This document shows positions 5,214-5,861 of a stretch of DNA of 5,861 nt, piece by piece (position 1 is the stretch's first letter; the number at the start of each line of letters is the position of its first letter). The notes beneath the pieces were generated by a model. It worked only from the letters and a program-made list of their open reading frames with translations. It had not been told where the DNA came from and made no database searches. A program made the position numbers and the translations under genes. This stretch comes from an uncultured Collinsella sp. (GTDB lineage: Bacteria; Actinomycetota; Coriobacteriia; Coriobacteriales; Coriobacteriaceae), in contig CAKTUH010000025.1 in assembly GCA_934621885.1 (NCBI GenBank), positions 1 to 5,861 on the forward strand, in the 5' to 3' direction.

Positions 5214-5265
5214 GGCACTTGGGGACGTTCCTTTTGTGCCGGCACTTGGGGACACTCCTTGTGTC
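5214..5265. repeat. Tandem pair of REP-like units
   Basis: Unit 1 (5214-5240) and unit 2 (5241-5265) are directly adjacent. Both begin GGCACTTGGGGAC, continue through TCCTT, and end GTGCC or GTGTC. Each unit is itself an imperfect palindrome (GGCAC with GTGCC or GTGTC; an inner GGGGA facing TCC). Such units resemble the REP sequences that accompany Y1 (RAYT) transposases in many bacteria. No transposase is present here. Confidence 0.7.
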
Positions 5266-5291
5266 AATGTTTTCCCGTTCGCCGATTTCGG

Positions 5292-5321
5292 TCTTGATAA
5301 ATGTATATAACGACTATAACG
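5292..5321 (+). promoter_or_regulatory. Candidate promoter and 7-bp direct repeat upstream of the transporter gene
   Basis: The segment turns sharply AT-rich. TATAAC (5315-5320) is a reasonable -10. Its -35 could be TCTTGA (5292-5297, 17-base spacer) or TTGATA (5294-5299, 15-base spacer). The word TATAACG occurs at 5306-5312 and again at 5315-5321, which could be a regulator site over the promoter. The hexamer choice is by eye. Confidence 0.4.
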
Positions 5322-5361
5322 TAGTATGAAACATATTGGTAACAAAGCCAAGGAGGCTACG

Positions 5362-5861
5362 TTGAAGAGAAGCAATCTGGGCTATGTGCTGGTGCTGATC
5401 GCCGCGCTTATGTGGGGCACCATCGGAATCTTTGTCAACGGCATATCGGCCCTGGGCGTTTCGTCTCAGAGCATGGCGGCCTTTCGCCTGTTGTCGGGTG
5501 CCATCTTAATGGCTCCGGTCTTGGCATTTATGGGTTGCCAGGGAGGTGCTCGTGAGGGAAGAGCCTCGGGTCCTATGGCGCTGTTCAAAGCAAGTCCTAA
5601 AGAGCTTGTTCCCTGTGCGCTTCTTGGCATCATTGGCCTCGCCACCGCCAACACGCTTTATTACGAGTGCATGGGCGAGGTGGGCATGTCCACGGCATCG
5701 GTGCTGCTCTACACCTCGCCGGTGTTTGGCGTCATGCTCGGCCGCGTGCTTTATTGCGAGGACGTGACCCCCAACAAGCTCGTGGCCATCGTCTTTAACA
5801 TCGTTGGCTGCGTGCTTGCGGTGACGAGTGGCGACCTTTCCGGTTTCCATTTCTCGGTATG
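5362..5861 (+). CDS. EamA/DMT-family membrane transporter (partial, N-terminal part)
   Basis: The reading frame opens at TTG 5362 and is still open at the right edge, giving 166 residues of the usual roughly 300. TTG is chosen because a full-strength AAGGAGG lies at 5350-5356, five bases upstream, and the first helix begins right after a short positively charged start (KRSN). Hydrophobic segments lie near residues 7-27, 37-57, 82-102, 108-131 and 138-156. Typical EamA features are ALMWGTIGIF (15-24), FRLLSGAI (41-48) and VLLYTSPVFGVMLGRVL (114-130). The gene thus covers the first EamA repeat, and the second is outside the window. Family members export or import small metabolites such as amino acids or nucleosides, and the substrate cannot be predicted. 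A polar loop (58-80) between helices 2 and 3 is somewhat long. Confidence 0.87.
   Translation, partial: MKRSNLGYVLVLIAALMWGTIGIFVNGISALGVSSQSMAAFRLLSGAILMAPVLAFMGCQGGAREGRASGPMALFKASPKELVPCALLGIIGLATANTLYYECMGEVGMSTASVLLYTSPVFGVMLGRVLYCEDVTPNKLVAIVFNIVGCVLAVTSGDLSGFHFSV

Larger units (their letters stand above)
5038..5361. other. 324-base non-coding stretch between the deglycase and transporter genes
   Basis: From left to right it holds a 10-bp hairpin (5039-5062), a GC-rich hairpin (5113-5141), a small palindrome CAAGG-CA-CCTTG (5148-5159), the REP-like pair (5214-5265) and an AT-rich promoter-like segment (about 5283-5340). I see no start codon with a ribosome site and no plausible protein. 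The 77-codon frame on the - strand (5142-5375) runs through the repeats and has no recognisable content. Confidence 0.7.

Noticed and set aside
5142..5375. 77-codon - strand frame through the REP-like pair
   Set aside because: It is read through repeats and the AT-rich promoter segment, with no recognisable content. Its start would lie inside the transporter gene.

Overview
The window looks like chromosome from a high-GC Gram-positive gut bacterium of the class Coriobacteriia, most likely Collinsella or a close relative. This is an inference from strongly G/C-ending codons, AG-rich ribosome binding sites, an actinobacterial-style Mfd-like C-terminus at the left edge, and short 'cacttggggac' and 'gggacaggttta' repeats between genes. 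I could not check any of it by a search.

Layout. The left part (1-2941) is read on the + strand. It holds the tail of a protein resembling transcription-repair coupling factor Mfd, a membrane PAP2-type phosphatase, a PLP enzyme of the threonine aldolase family closed by a strong intrinsic terminator, and a PAT-like GNAT acetyltransferase. The acetyltransferase meets a GntR/UTRA regulator (3839 to 3117, - strand) end to end. The 175 bases between their stop codons hold an 18-bp bidirectional terminator hairpin nested inside a 33-bp near-perfect inverted repeat.

The regulator is divergent from a SIS-domain sugar-phosphate deglycase of the FrlB/FraB family (4045-5037). The AT-rich 205-base region between them carries three copies of TTGTATGC, the best candidate operators. 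FrlB/FraB enzymes split phosphorylated Amadori compounds such as fructoselysine 6-phosphate, and GntR/UTRA regulators commonly control such loci. No kinase or transporter for the pathway lies in the window, so the substrate is open.

A 324-base non-coding stretch (5038-5361) follows, with two hairpins, a tandem pair of REP-like units and an AT-rich promoter-like segment. It leads to an EamA/DMT-family transporter that starts at TTG 5362 and runs off the right edge.

No rRNA, tRNA, CRISPR array, transposase gene or phage gene is visible. The genes are ordinary. The least explained material is between them: the nested inverted repeat, the repeated Pro-rich tail of the acetyltransferase that ends in it, and the REP-like pair.
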